Of a DNA stretch of 64,000 nucleotides, positions 9,183 through 17,313 are shown piece by piece. The notes under the pieces are model-generated. The model was not told the DNA's origin and searched no databases. It saw only the letters and a list, made by a program, of their open reading frames with translations. A program made the translations under genes and the position numbers. Origin of the DNA: JAYSYM01 sp964543475 (GTDB lineage Bacteria > Bdellovibrionota > Bdellovibrionia > Bdellovibrionales > JAMPXM01). How positions within the stretch are numbered: the first letter of the stretch is position 1; every line of letters starts with the position of its first letter. Location of the stretch: assembly GCA_964543475.1 (NCBI GenBank), contig CAZIYJ010000001.1, positions 248,001-312,000 on the forward strand, written 5' to 3'.

Positions 9183-10484
9183 CTATGGGCTGGAAATCGG
9201 GACAGCTGCGCGAATCGCCGCAAGGGCGTTTTTCACATTGAGCTTCCCTCGGGTCACAACCTCAAAATTTCCGGTCACAACTGAGCTCAGAATAGCCTGT
9301 TTGATTTGTGCAACACTTGCTTGTGGGCGATCGCCCATTAACAGGGCAGCCGTACCGGCGACAAATGGTGAAGCCATGCTAGTTCCGGTCATTTTCATAA
9401 TGCCGTCTCCAGGGTAGGTACTGACGATATCGTCACCCGGCGCAAGTAAGTGAACGAGGCTTGTGCTGTAGTTTGAGAACTGGGATTGAAATCCGCCTGG
9501 TCCGTAAGATCCAACAACGATTTGTCCCGGAAGATTAAATGCCGCAGGGAACTCCGGGCTGAAATCAAGATTCGACCCCATATTACCGGCAGCATCTACA
9601 AATAAAATTCCCTGTTGTTCTAAGTCAGCGATCACTGAGCGAAGTGTTTTTGTGCAGTAAGCTCCACCCCAACTTGCGTTAATAACTTTTACGTTTCGAG
9701 AAGCTGCATATTGAATTGCGCGAGCAGCATCAGACAGCAAGCCCCCACCAGTTCCGACAACTTTTCCGTTCACAACTTTCGTGCTCATGAATCCGATCGG
9801 AAGAATTTTCGCTTTTGGAGCTAGGCCCTTTATTCCGCCAGTCGAGTGATCTGCCGCAACGACGCCAGCAACGTGGGTTCCGTGGCCAGTCGTATCGACT
9901 ACATCAGGTGTATCGTGAATGATGACTTGCCCATCTTTCGACTCCATCCAAAACCAGTATCCAGCAGCATCATCGACCAAGCCGTTTCCATCATCGTCGA
10001 TCCCGTTGCCAGCAACTTCGCCAGCATTCACTGCGATTCGCGGAGCAATTTGCGAATGAGTACGATCAACTCCTGAATCGATAACGGCAACAACAACGCC
10101 ATCACCTTTTACATTTTGATTCCAAGCATTCGATGCTTCGACAGAAATTTGTCCCCAGTCGGCAGTCGCCATTGCTGCCTCGGACATTGTGTAATCATGC
10201 GATTTCAAAATCTGATCATCTTCAACGATCTCGATGTCGTCTTTAAAATGAACGAGAATATCTCGCATTTCTTCTTCTGATTGGAAGGTTGCGCCAGTGA
10301 CTTCGCCGTCTTTCCACTTGATGACGTAGCGATTTTCGACGGCAGTGCCAGAGCAGTCGCTATTTTTGAGAGAGTTATAGGGAACTGCCGTGGTATCGGT
10401 AGAGGTTTCGCATGCAGCAAGAAAAACAAAACACAAAACTAGGCCGAAAAACTTCACATTGGGAAGCGTCGCCGTGACATCCAT
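9183..10484 (-). CDS. Subtilisin-family (S8) serine protease lipoprotein
   Basis: A secreted endopeptidase anchored as a lipoprotein. The 433-residue precursor has an N-terminal hydrophobic signal ending in the lipobox LAAC (Cys25), then a probable I9-type propeptide (about 45-100). The catalytic triad is intact: Asp136 in VVAVIDSGVD, His201 in GHGTHVAG, Ser369 in GTSMASPFVAG, with oxyanion Asn301 in DAAGN. The ATG at 10484 follows AGGAG at nine bases. Asp/Asn-rich inserts near 155-172 (GNGIDDDGNGLVDD) could bind calcium. It is a stand-alone transcription unit between the carboxylase and nucleoside operons; a nutritional or maturation role is inferred. Confidence 0.9.
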   Translation of the reverse strand: MDVTATLPNVKFFGLVLCFVFLAACETSTDTTAVPYNSLKNSDCSGTAVENRYVIKWKDGEVTGATFQSEEEMRDILVHFKDDIEIVEDDQILKSHDYTMSEAAMATADWGQISVEASNAWNQNVKGDGVVVAVIDSGVDRTHSQIAPRIAVNAGEVAGNGIDDDGNGLVDDAAGYWFWMESKDGQVIIHDTPDVVDTTGHGTHVAGVVAADHSTGGIKGLAPKAKILPIGFMSTKVVNGKVVGTGGGLLSDAARAIQYAASRNVKVINASWGGAYCTKTLRSVIADLEQQGILFVDAAGNMGSNLDFSPEFPAAFNLPGQIVVGSYGPGGFQSQFSNYSTSLVHLLAPGDDIVSTYPGDGIMKMTGTSMASPFVAGTAALLMGDRPQASVAQIKQAILSSVVTGNFEVVTRGKLNVKNALAAIRAAVPISSP

Positions 10485-10646
10485 GTCATCTCCTGATCGA
10501 GCGGCGCGAATCCTTCACACCACTACCTCTATTGTCACATTTTCCCTAAGAGACGGTTAGTCCAACTCTCTAGCGCTGGCCTTAGAAAGGGCTCTAGTGC
10601 TGAGTTTGCTTAAAACTGGACTTCGGGGAAGTAGGCAAATTTTTCC

Positions 10647-11969
10647 CTAGAGGCGGGAGAGGAGTTTCTTATGTTCGCGACGAGCTCGTTCAATCACTGC
10701 GCCCTCGTCGAAGAGTTGGTGCTCGCTGTCGCGCACGACTTCGCGGCCTGCAATAAAAACATCGGTGACGTCTCGACCTAAACACGAATAAACGAGGGCC
10801 GAATAGGGGTCGTTAACTGTTGCGACACTAATATGTGATCGATCAACAACCGCAATATCAGCTTGTTTGCCAACTTCTAGTGAACCAATTTTATCTTCAG
10901 CGCCTAAAGCTCGCGCTCCTGCCAAAGTCGCCATCTCAAAGGCTTTACGGGCGGGCAAGGCCTCGGGTCCAAACAATGGTTTTTGCATCAATGCCGCTAA
11001 ACGCATTTCGATAAAAGGATCCATCGAATTATTGCAAGGGGCACCGTCAGCACCTAACGCCACATTAAGTCCGTGTTTGTGAAACTTTTCAATCGGAGCA
11101 AAGCCAGAGCCAAGCTTCATATTCGAACTTGGACAATGAACGAGAGATGTTTCTGCTTTCGCCATTTTCTTCATCTCAGAATCTGTGAGATGTACGCCGT
11201 GAGCGATCACAGTTCGTCGATTCAAAAAGCCTAAGTGCGCAAGGTAATCAACGTTGTTGTGACCGGTCCGTTCTTTAACGATTCTAATTTCATCTAAATT
11301 TTCTGAAGCGTGAGTGTGTACGACAAATCCGCCACTGGCTTGTATATCAGCAACAGCCTCTAACAATTCGTCGGTGCAAGAAATTGCAAAACGCGGGCAA
11401 AGTGCGTACTGAACCAGCGCATGCTTGTTGTTCCAGTACTTCAAAAGAGATTCGGTCTCTTTAAGCGCAGAACTTGTTTTTTCGTAGAGTGGACCCGATG
11501 AATCTTTGTGATCCATCAAACATTTACCGCCCCAGTATCGCATTCCGCTTTTTACAACAGTCTCGAGGAGAACATCGGTGTGACGAACCGTTCCCATGTC
11601 GAGAACCGACGTTGTTCCTGCTTTTTGCATTTCAAGGAGCCCTAGCTCCGCAGAAGATTTTAATGAAGATTCGTTGTGCGCGTGCTCCATCGGCCAAATT
11701 CTTTGCTGAAGCCATTCAAGCAAGGCTAAGTCATCGGCATCGCCACGAAACAAAGTTTGGCATAAATGAACGTGCGCCTGAATTAGGCCAGGAATAACGA
11801 ATGCATTATCTGCATCAACAATTTTCGCACCCTTCTTCAGATCAGCAGGTGCCTTTTTGCCAACAAACTTAATCGCATCACCCTCGATAACGACATCTCC
11901 TAAAAAAACATCGCGACGCGAGTTCATAGTGACGACTGTGCCGTTGGTGATCAGAGTGCGCTTAGCCAT
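10647..11969 (-). CDS. Amidohydrolase: MTA/SAH- or guanine-type deaminase
   Basis: A zinc-dependent hydrolytic deaminase of the TrzA/AtzA/MtaD branch. The 440-residue protein shows the metal ligands in order: HVHLCQ (His66, His68), VHTHASE, IAHGVHL and GADGAPCN (Asp), plus the C-terminal composite beta domain GKQADIAVVD. Family members deaminate 5'-methylthioadenosine/S-adenosylhomocysteine, 5'-deoxyadenosine or (oxo)guanine. Its place directly after a purine nucleoside phosphorylase, on the same strand, suggests a purine nucleoside or base as substrate, but the sequence alone does not decide which. Confidence 0.82.
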   Translation of the reverse strand: MAKRTLITNGTVVTMNSRRDVFLGDVVIEGDAIKFVGKKAPADLKKGAKIVDADNAFVIPGLIQAHVHLCQTLFRGDADDLALLEWLQQRIWPMEHAHNESSLKSSAELGLLEMQKAGTTSVLDMGTVRHTDVLLETVVKSGMRYWGGKCLMDHKDSSGPLYEKTSSALKETESLLKYWNNKHALVQYALCPRFAISCTDELLEAVADIQASGGFVVHTHASENLDEIRIVKERTGHNNVDYLAHLGFLNRRTVIAHGVHLTDSEMKKMAKAETSLVHCPSSNMKLGSGFAPIEKFHKHGLNVALGADGAPCNNSMDPFIEMRLAALMQKPLFGPEALPARKAFEMATLAGARALGAEDKIGSLEVGKQADIAVVDRSHISVATVNDPYSALVYSCLGRDVTDVFIAGREVVRDSEHQLFDEGAVIERARREHKKLLSRL

Positions 11970-11983
11970 AAATTAAAGACCCA

Positions 11984-12799
11984 TTAAAGAGAGGCTACGA
12001 AAGTTTTAAGGAAGTTTCCGAACTTGTTGGCAACAAGTTTTGCTGTATCAGTCACTTCCTGATGAGAAAGTTTATGCGCAGAAATTCCGGCAGCGTTGTT
12101 CGTAATGCAGCTGATGCCGCAAACTCTTAAGCCTAGGTGATTTCCGGCAATTGCCTCTGGCACCGTACTCATTCCAACGGCTTTTCCACCGAGAGATTGA
12201 AGATGATGAACTTCTGCTGGAGTTTCGTAGCAAGGACCACTCACGCCACAATAAATTCCGCGCCAGTGGACAACACTTTGATCTTTTAGGATATCAGCCA
12301 TTCTCTCGCTCAATTTGCGATCGTAAGCTTCGGTCATATCTGGAAATCGAGGGCCGAGCTGGCTAATGTTTGGACCTTTGAGTGGATTGTCGCCCATCAA
12401 ATTAATGTGATCTTCGATAATCATGAAATCACCGGGGTGCATCTTGGGCTCAAGTCCACCGGCAGAATTTGTAATTACCAAAATTTCGATTCCAAGCATT
12501 GCGAGTGTACGTGTCGGATAAACGACCGTCGCCATCGAATGACCTTCGTAATAATGGATTCGCCCCTGAAGTGCAGCGATCGGAACTCCGCCAACTTTTC
12601 CTAAAATTAATCGGCCAACGTGCCCTTCGACAGAAGTTGGAAGAAAATGAGGAATATCTGCGTAAGGAATATCAGCTTCAACTTCGATTTGGTCGATGAA
12701 CGTACCTAATCCCGAACCAAGAATTACTCCAACGCGAGGCTTGAGCTTTGATTTCGAGCGAATGTAATTAACTGATTCTGCGAGGTTTTCTGTAATCAT
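11984..12799 (-). CDS. Purine nucleoside phosphorylase (trimeric PNP I family)
   Basis: Phosphorolysis of (deoxy)guanosine and (deoxy)inosine to base and (deoxy)ribose-1-phosphate. The 271 residues match the high-homology trimeric family: GVILGSGLGTF phosphate loop at the N-terminus, GRIHYYEGH, ITNSAGGL, GVSGPCYETPAE and AVGMSTVPEA with the substrate Met/Glu, then TNNAAG with the base-contacting Asn. It lies four bases after the pyrimidine phosphorylase gene and before the deaminase gene, so the operon can handle both purine and pyrimidine nucleosides. Confidence 0.92.
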   Translation of the reverse strand: MITENLAESVNYIRSKSKLKPRVGVILGSGLGTFIDQIEVEADIPYADIPHFLPTSVEGHVGRLILGKVGGVPIAALQGRIHYYEGHSMATVVYPTRTLAMLGIEILVITNSAGGLEPKMHPGDFMIIEDHINLMGDNPLKGPNISQLGPRFPDMTEAYDRKLSERMADILKDQSVVHWRGIYCGVSGPCYETPAEVHHLQSLGGKAVGMSTVPEAIAGNHLGLRVCGISCITNNAAGISAHKLSHQEVTDTAKLVANKFGNFLKTFVASL

Positions 12800-12803
12800 T
12801 GGG

Positions 12804-14117
12804 CTATAACTTCCTGCGGGCTATCAAAGCTGCAACAGTAGGCTTTTGCAAGGAAATACTCGTGTTCGAAAGGAGCATATCTTCTGCAGTAGAAAACTGA
12901 TTTGTTGAGTTTGCGTAAAGAGTGAAAAGCGGCGCACCAACACTGATTTCTTCGCCAAGTTTTGCATGAACGTAGATGCCAGCGGTTGGGTCAATCACGT
13001 CTGTTGTTTTTAGACGACCAGCACCAAGCGCGATCGAGGCCATACCAACTTGATCGGTATTAAATTTTGAAACAAAGCCAGCTGCTCGAGATTTGACAAC
13101 GTAAGAGTGTTTCGCAACCGGAAGTTTTGCTAAGTCTCCGCCCTGAAGCGAGCAAAGCTCTTCGAACTTCTCGTAGGCCTTGCCGCTTGCAAGCACTTCT
13201 CGCGCGATCTTTACGCCCTCTTCTGCGCTCGCTGCTTTTTCGCCAAGCCAAATCATTGCACCCGCAAGTTCTAAACTTAATTCGCGGCAGTCATCAAAAT
13301 GATCAGCCGAGTGGCCGAGGTAGTTCGAATTTTTCATGATGGCAATACACTCGCCGACTTCGACAGAGTTTCCGACAAAGCGACCGAGCGGCTGTTCCAT
13401 GTTCGTGAGATAAGAAATAACTTTTTTCCCTTGAACGCGTCCGATAGCCATTAATTTCGTGGCCAACTCATCTGCTTGATCGAGAGTTTTCATGAAGGCG
13501 CCATTACCAAACTTCACATCAAGCACTAAGCCTTTGATTCCTTCAGCAAGCTTTTTTGACATGATACTTGCGCAAATGAGCGGAAGAGATTCGATTGTCG
13601 CAGTTACATCTCTGAGGCCATAAATCTTTTTGTCAGCAGGGCAGATTTCGGCAGTTTGACCGATAAGGCTTAGGCCGTGCTGCTCAACCCGTTTTGCAAA
13701 TTGCTCAAGGGTAAGATCGCAACTAAAACCCGGAATCGCCTCTAGCTTGTCAATTGTACCGCCAGTATGGCCGAGTCCACGGCCAGCGATCATCGGAACC
13801 GGAACTCCGGCAGCCGCGACAATCGGGGCCAGAATTAAACTCGTCTTATCACCAACACCGCCCGTACTGTGCTTATCAACAGTCGGAGTTTTCAAATGAG
13901 AAAAGTCTAAAGACTTTCCTGAGCGAAGCATCGCTTCAGTTAAGAGCGCAGTTTCTTCGTCGGTCATGCCTTTAAAGAAAACGGCCATGAGCCATGCTGA
14001 CATTTGATAGTCGGGAAGAGTGCCTTCGCTAAAAGAATTAATTAGAAAATATATTTCTTCTCGTGTGTGAGCAAAGCCCGAACGCTTTTTCTTAATCAGT
14101 TCATTTGGAAAGAGCAT
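12804..14117 (-). CDS. deoA: Thymidine/pyrimidine-nucleoside phosphorylase
   Basis: Phosphorolysis of thymidine, deoxyuridine and possibly uridine to the base and (deoxy)ribose-1-phosphate. The 437-residue protein carries the family signature near residues 80-130: KHSTGGVGDKTS and GRGLGHTGGTIDKLE. The C-terminal alpha/beta domain (GFVSKFNTD, ALGAGR, DPTAGI, KLGEEISVG) is complete. Length suits either DeoA or the broader Pdp type, which this sequence cannot separate. The ATG overlaps the deoC stop (TAATG), so the two are translationally coupled. Confidence 0.92.
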   Translation of the reverse strand: MLFPNELIKKKRSGFAHTREEIYFLINSFSEGTLPDYQMSAWLMAVFFKGMTDEETALLTEAMLRSGKSLDFSHLKTPTVDKHSTGGVGDKTSLILAPIVAAAGVPVPMIAGRGLGHTGGTIDKLEAIPGFSCDLTLEQFAKRVEQHGLSLIGQTAEICPADKKIYGLRDVTATIESLPLICASIMSKKLAEGIKGLVLDVKFGNGAFMKTLDQADELATKLMAIGRVQGKKVISYLTNMEQPLGRFVGNSVEVGECIAIMKNSNYLGHSADHFDDCRELSLELAGAMIWLGEKAASAEEGVKIAREVLASGKAYEKFEELCSLQGGDLAKLPVAKHSYVVKSRAAGFVSKFNTDQVGMASIALGAGRLKTTDVIDPTAGIYVHAKLGEEISVGAPLFTLYANSTNQFSTAEDMLLSNTSISLQKPTVAALIARRKL

Positions 14118-14800
14118 TAGTAGCCACCTTGGGCATCAAGCCCTTGAACGAGTGCTACGCCAGAACTTGTTCCGAGACGATGGGCGCCGGCAGCAATCAT
14201 TGCATGAGCTTGCTCAGATGTTTTAATTCCGCCGCTTGCTTTGATTTGGATTTTCATTGAGACCGAAGCTTTCATAATTGAAATGTCTTCGAGAGTTGCT
14301 CCGCGACCTAAAAATCCGGTCGCAGTCTTTACGAAATGTGCACCGGCCTGTTCCGAAATTTTACAGGCCTCCCGAATCTCGTCTGAAGTTAGTAAACCGG
14401 TTTCGAGAATTACTTTTACAATAGCTGACGACTCGGCTGCTTTAACGACAGCGCGAATATCTTGCTCTGCTAAAGAATAATTCTTTTCTTTAATAGCGCC
14501 GATTCGAATCACCATATCAATTTCTTTTGCGCCCGCCGCCACAACTAACTCTGTTTCGCGAACTTTCGCTTCCGAGAGCTCAACTCCCAAAGGAAAGCCA
14601 ATCACCGATGCAATCAAGACGGCACTTCCCTTTAGCTGTTCGACAGCAAGAGGGACATACCCTGAGTTTACACAGACAGCCTTGAAGTGAAACCGGCGTG
14701 CCTCATCACAAATTTTTCGGATGTCAGCAGATGTCGCTTCAGGCTTTAGCAGTGTGTGATCGATATAAGATGCTAAGTTTGCCACGCTTGTGCTCTGCAT
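14117..14800 (-). CDS. deoC: Deoxyribose-phosphate aldolase
   Basis: Splits 2-deoxyribose-5-phosphate into acetaldehyde and glyceraldehyde-3-phosphate, feeding deoxynucleoside sugar into glycolysis. With the start placed at the ATG at 14800 (227 residues, YIDHTLLKPEAT at the expected N-terminal distance) the Schiff-base lysine is Lys158 in FVKTATGF, with Asp95 in EIDMV and the second lysine in KASGGIKT. An in-frame ATG at 14836 would add 12 atypical residues and nearly meet the divergent acylphosphatase gene. First gene of the nucleoside-salvage operon; no phosphopentomutase is present nearby. Confidence 0.93.
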   Translation of the reverse strand: MQSTSVANLASYIDHTLLKPEATSADIRKICDEARRFHFKAVCVNSGYVPLAVEQLKGSAVLIASVIGFPLGVELSEAKVRETELVVAAGAKEIDMVIRIGAIKEKNYSLAEQDIRAVVKAAESSAIVKVILETGLLTSDEIREACKISEQAGAHFVKTATGFLGRGATLEDISIMKASVSMKIQIKASGGIKTSEQAHAMIAAGAHRLGTSSGVALVQGLDAQGGY

Positions 14801-14839
14801 AATGATTCTTCTACTCGCGGGTCCCATGATTGTCAAAAT

Positions 14840-15142
14840 ATGGTCGGGCGTAAGTACTTAGTATCAGGGCGCGTTCAGGGAGTCGGCTTCCGCAGATTTG
14901 TCTGCGCGAGAGCTCTTGGATTAGGCTTAAAGGGATGGGTTCGAAATCTTTCAGATGGGCGCGTCGAAGTTCTCGCAGTGGGAACAGAAATTCAGCATGA
15001 AAAACTGCTGCTTGAGTTGAATAAAGGTCCTCAGGCCTCGTTTGTGGAAAAAGTTGAGGAAAACAAGGTGACTCAAGCGATTCAATCATCGACATTTGAG
15101 CAAGTGGCAAACGGAGATCGACCATGGCAAGAAAACTCGTAG
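14840..15142 (+). CDS. acyP: Acylphosphatase
   Basis: Small cytosolic hydrolase of acyl phosphates. The 100 residues match the family in length and motif: SGRVQGVGFRRFV provides the phosphate cradle with the catalytic Arg18, and GWVRNLSDGRVEV supplies the catalytic Asn36. It is divergent from deoC with only a short shared promoter region. Its last 19 bases overlap the next gene in another frame, suggesting co-translation, although the neighbours have no obvious link to acyl phosphates. Confidence 0.88.
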   Translation: MVGRKYLVSGRVQGVGFRRFVCARALGLGLKGWVRNLSDGRVEVLAVGTEIQHEKLLLELNKGPQASFVEKVEENKVTQAIQSSTFEQVANGDRPWQENS

Positions 15143-15534
15143 TCTTTATTTTTATTTTCTCGTTCACGGCTTCGGCATTTGCTCAGCAGCCACCGGCTGC
15201 TCCTGTTGGTGATGAGGGAACAACCAAGTCACGTGTTGGCGGTCCACGCAGACAGCTTGCTACAATCTTGTTTGCGGGTCTTGGCGGATCAATTTTAGGT
15301 TTAAGCACATTAAGCTTCTACGGTCGGCCGCAGGACAAATTGCAAAACATTGCAATTGGGTTCGCGATTGGCGTGATCGCCGGAACAGTTTACGTAACAT
15401 ACAAAGCGGCTAATAATCCGCAAGAGCTTTACGGTAAAGATTATTTGCCTGAACTCGAAAAAATGTCTCAGGCACAACAATTGAGAGCCACTGAGCCAAC
15501 TCCTTTAAGCGTCTCTTACACGTTTAATTTCTAA
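15124..15534 (+). CDS. Small secreted/membrane protein of unknown function
   Basis: A 136-residue protein with a signal peptide (MARKLVVFIFIFSFTASAFA, cleavage before QQPP) and a Pro-rich start to the mature part. Two hydrophobic glycine-rich helices around residues 45-65 and 75-95 (LFAGLGGSILGLS and IAIGFAIGVIAGTVY) look like a transmembrane hairpin or glycine-zipper. The last residues (LSVSYTFNF) resemble a beta-barrel end, but the chain is too short for a barrel. It overlaps acyP by 19 bases and its stop overlaps the next start (TAATG). Confidence 0.7.
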   Translation: MARKLVVFIFIFSFTASAFAQQPPAAPVGDEGTTKSRVGGPRRQLATILFAGLGGSILGLSTLSFYGRPQDKLQNIAIGFAIGVIAGTVYVTYKAANNPQELYGKDYLPELEKMSQAQQLRATEPTPLSVSYTFNF

Positions 15535-16073
15535 TGAGTCGCAAACGATTTTATATTTCTACAGCTCTAGTCGTCGCAGTGATCTTCGGTGCAGTTTATT
15601 ATTATTCTGAAAGTAACGACCCTCTCCCGGCTAGCCAGAGGTTTGTAGACATCTTTGATGAAACGCCAAGCGTCTCTTGTTCAAATTTGGTTCTGACCGC
15701 ATGGAGCACAAGCCAACTTCGAGTTACGGACGAGTTAAAGATCGCGCTAAATGACATCCTTCACGCTCGCGGAGTAACAGCCCCTGTTTCGCAAGATCAG
15801 TTCGATGATATCGTTGCCGAAAGCGATTCTCAGTTCAAGGAGCTGTTCACTCGAGCGGGAAACAACTTTTACGTTTTGTGTGAAGCTGTCTTCTTAAAGT
15901 ATTTTGAACAGTGTGAAGAAGAGAGCTCGAATCAGTCAGATTTTTTGAAGTGCTGGGTTGATAGCAGTAGTTCAGACGGACAAAAAGAACTCTATCAATC
16001 GCTAACAGATGATCTCACGTTGCCTGACGTTGAAGAAGAGCCGGTTGACCCGGCTCCCGTAGAAGCAGACTAA
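15534..16073 (+). CDS. Single-pass membrane-anchored protein of unknown function
   Basis: A 179-residue protein translationally coupled to the preceding gene. After a basic N-terminus (MSRKRFY) one hydrophobic helix (residues 7-24) should anchor it in the inner membrane. The rest is soluble and acidic, with five Cys residues (positions about 50, 118, 126 and 140 among them) that could form disulfides in the periplasm, and a Glu/Pro-rich tail. No domain was recognised. Its 3' end overlaps the convergent pilT gene by four bases. Confidence 0.65.
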   Translation: MSRKRFYISTALVVAVIFGAVYYYSESNDPLPASQRFVDIFDETPSVSCSNLVLTAWSTSQLRVTDELKIALNDILHARGVTAPVSQDQFDDIVAESDSQFKELFTRAGNNFYVLCEAVFLKYFEQCEEESSNQSDFLKCWVDSSSSDGQKELYQSLTDDLTLPDVEEEPVDPAPVEAD

Positions 16074-17203
16074 CTTGTTTTCTTGAACATTGAAGGCGTC
16101 ATGTTCGGAGACCCTGGAGGTTTTGGCTGAGGGGTTTGCGGACCGCCTGATTGTGATGGCGGACCTTCTTCGCCACTAAGCTTGCCAAGGAAATCAGAAG
16201 CAGTTTTCTTCGAGATTTTTCCCTGTTTTAGTAACTCATCGATACATTGTTCGTAAGTTTGCATTCCGATTCCACGACCTGTTTGCATTGCAGAAGGAAT
16301 TTGGAAAGTTTTTGCTTCTCGAATCAAGTTCGCTACGGCTTTGTTCACCATCAAAATTTCAAGGGCCGCGACTCGTCCGCCACCTTCTTTTGGTAAGAGT
16401 GATTGGCAAACGACTCCGCGCAAGCTCTCAGAAAGCATCATTCGAATTTGTGCCTGTTGGCCTGAAGGGAAGACGTCAATAATACGATCAACAGTTTTGT
16501 GAGCTGTGTTCGTGTGAAGTGTTCCGAAAACTAAGTGGCCGGTTTCAGCAGCAGTCAGTGCCAACTGAATTGTTTCTAAGTCACGCATCTCACCAACGAG
16601 AATGATATCTGGATCTTCTCGAAGAGAAGCTTTCAGTGCATTCGCAAACGATTTTGTGTGCGAGCTAACTTCACGTTGATTGATGAGTGATTTAATATTT
16701 GGGTGAACAAACTCCACCGGATCCTCAATCGTAAGAATGTGAGTCTTCTCAGTTGAGTTGATGTGGTTGATCATCGCAGCTAAAGTTGTCGACTTACCTG
16801 ATCCGGTAGGACCAGTAACAAGTACGAGACCTTTTGAAGCATTAATTAAATCGTAGAGTGATTTTGGAAGCTGAAGGTCTTCCATCGTTTTAATTTTTTC
16901 AGGAATGACTCGAAACACCGCACCCATTCCACGGCGTTGCATAAAGACGTTAACGCGAAAGCGACCGAGGCCTGCAATCGTATAGCTGCAATCAAGTTCC
17001 CAGTTAGTTGCGAATTCTTTACGATGTTTCTCGCTCAAGATCTCAAAGATGAGCGCTTGAACTTGATCGTTCGTATAAGGCGGCGTTTCAAGTGGATGCA
17101 TTTCGCCATGAAGACGAAGAATCGGTGGGGCGCCGGATGATAAGTGAAGGTCAGATGCGCCCTGATCCACCATGATCTTAAATAGCTCGTCGATCTTTGC
17201 CAT
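16070..17203 (-). CDS. pilT: Twitching-motility retraction ATPase
   Basis: Hexameric cytoplasmic ATPase that powers type IV pilus retraction. The 377-residue protein has the PilT order: an N-terminal PAS-like domain (GASDLHLSSGAPPILRLHG), Walker A GPTGSGKST (131-139), the Asp box EDPVEFVH, Walker B ILVGEMRDLETI, the His box LVFGTLHTN, and the C-terminal AVANLIREAKTFQI/MQT region that in PilT proteins matters for retraction. The tail beyond residue 345 is Pro/Gly-rich and non-conserved. No other pilus gene is next to it. Confidence 0.93.
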   Translation of the reverse strand: MAKIDELFKIMVDQGASDLHLSSGAPPILRLHGEMHPLETPPYTNDQVQALIFEILSEKHRKEFATNWELDCSYTIAGLGRFRVNVFMQRRGMGAVFRVIPEKIKTMEDLQLPKSLYDLINASKGLVLVTGPTGSGKSTTLAAMINHINSTEKTHILTIEDPVEFVHPNIKSLINQREVSSHTKSFANALKASLREDPDIILVGEMRDLETIQLALTAAETGHLVFGTLHTNTAHKTVDRIIDVFPSGQQAQIRMMLSESLRGVVCQSLLPKEGGGRVAALEILMVNKAVANLIREAKTFQIPSAMQTGRGIGMQTYEQCIDELLKQGKISKKTASDFLGKLSGEEGPPSQSGGPQTPQPKPPGSPNMTPSMFKKTS

Positions 17204-17313
17204 TGTTTTCCTCGTAAATTTGATTGGCCGCTCATGATCTTTTCGGCTTATTATTGGCCGTTATTAAGAAATTACTCCCAGATTTAGCCCGGCTCCCGAG
17301 AGAAAGAGGCACC

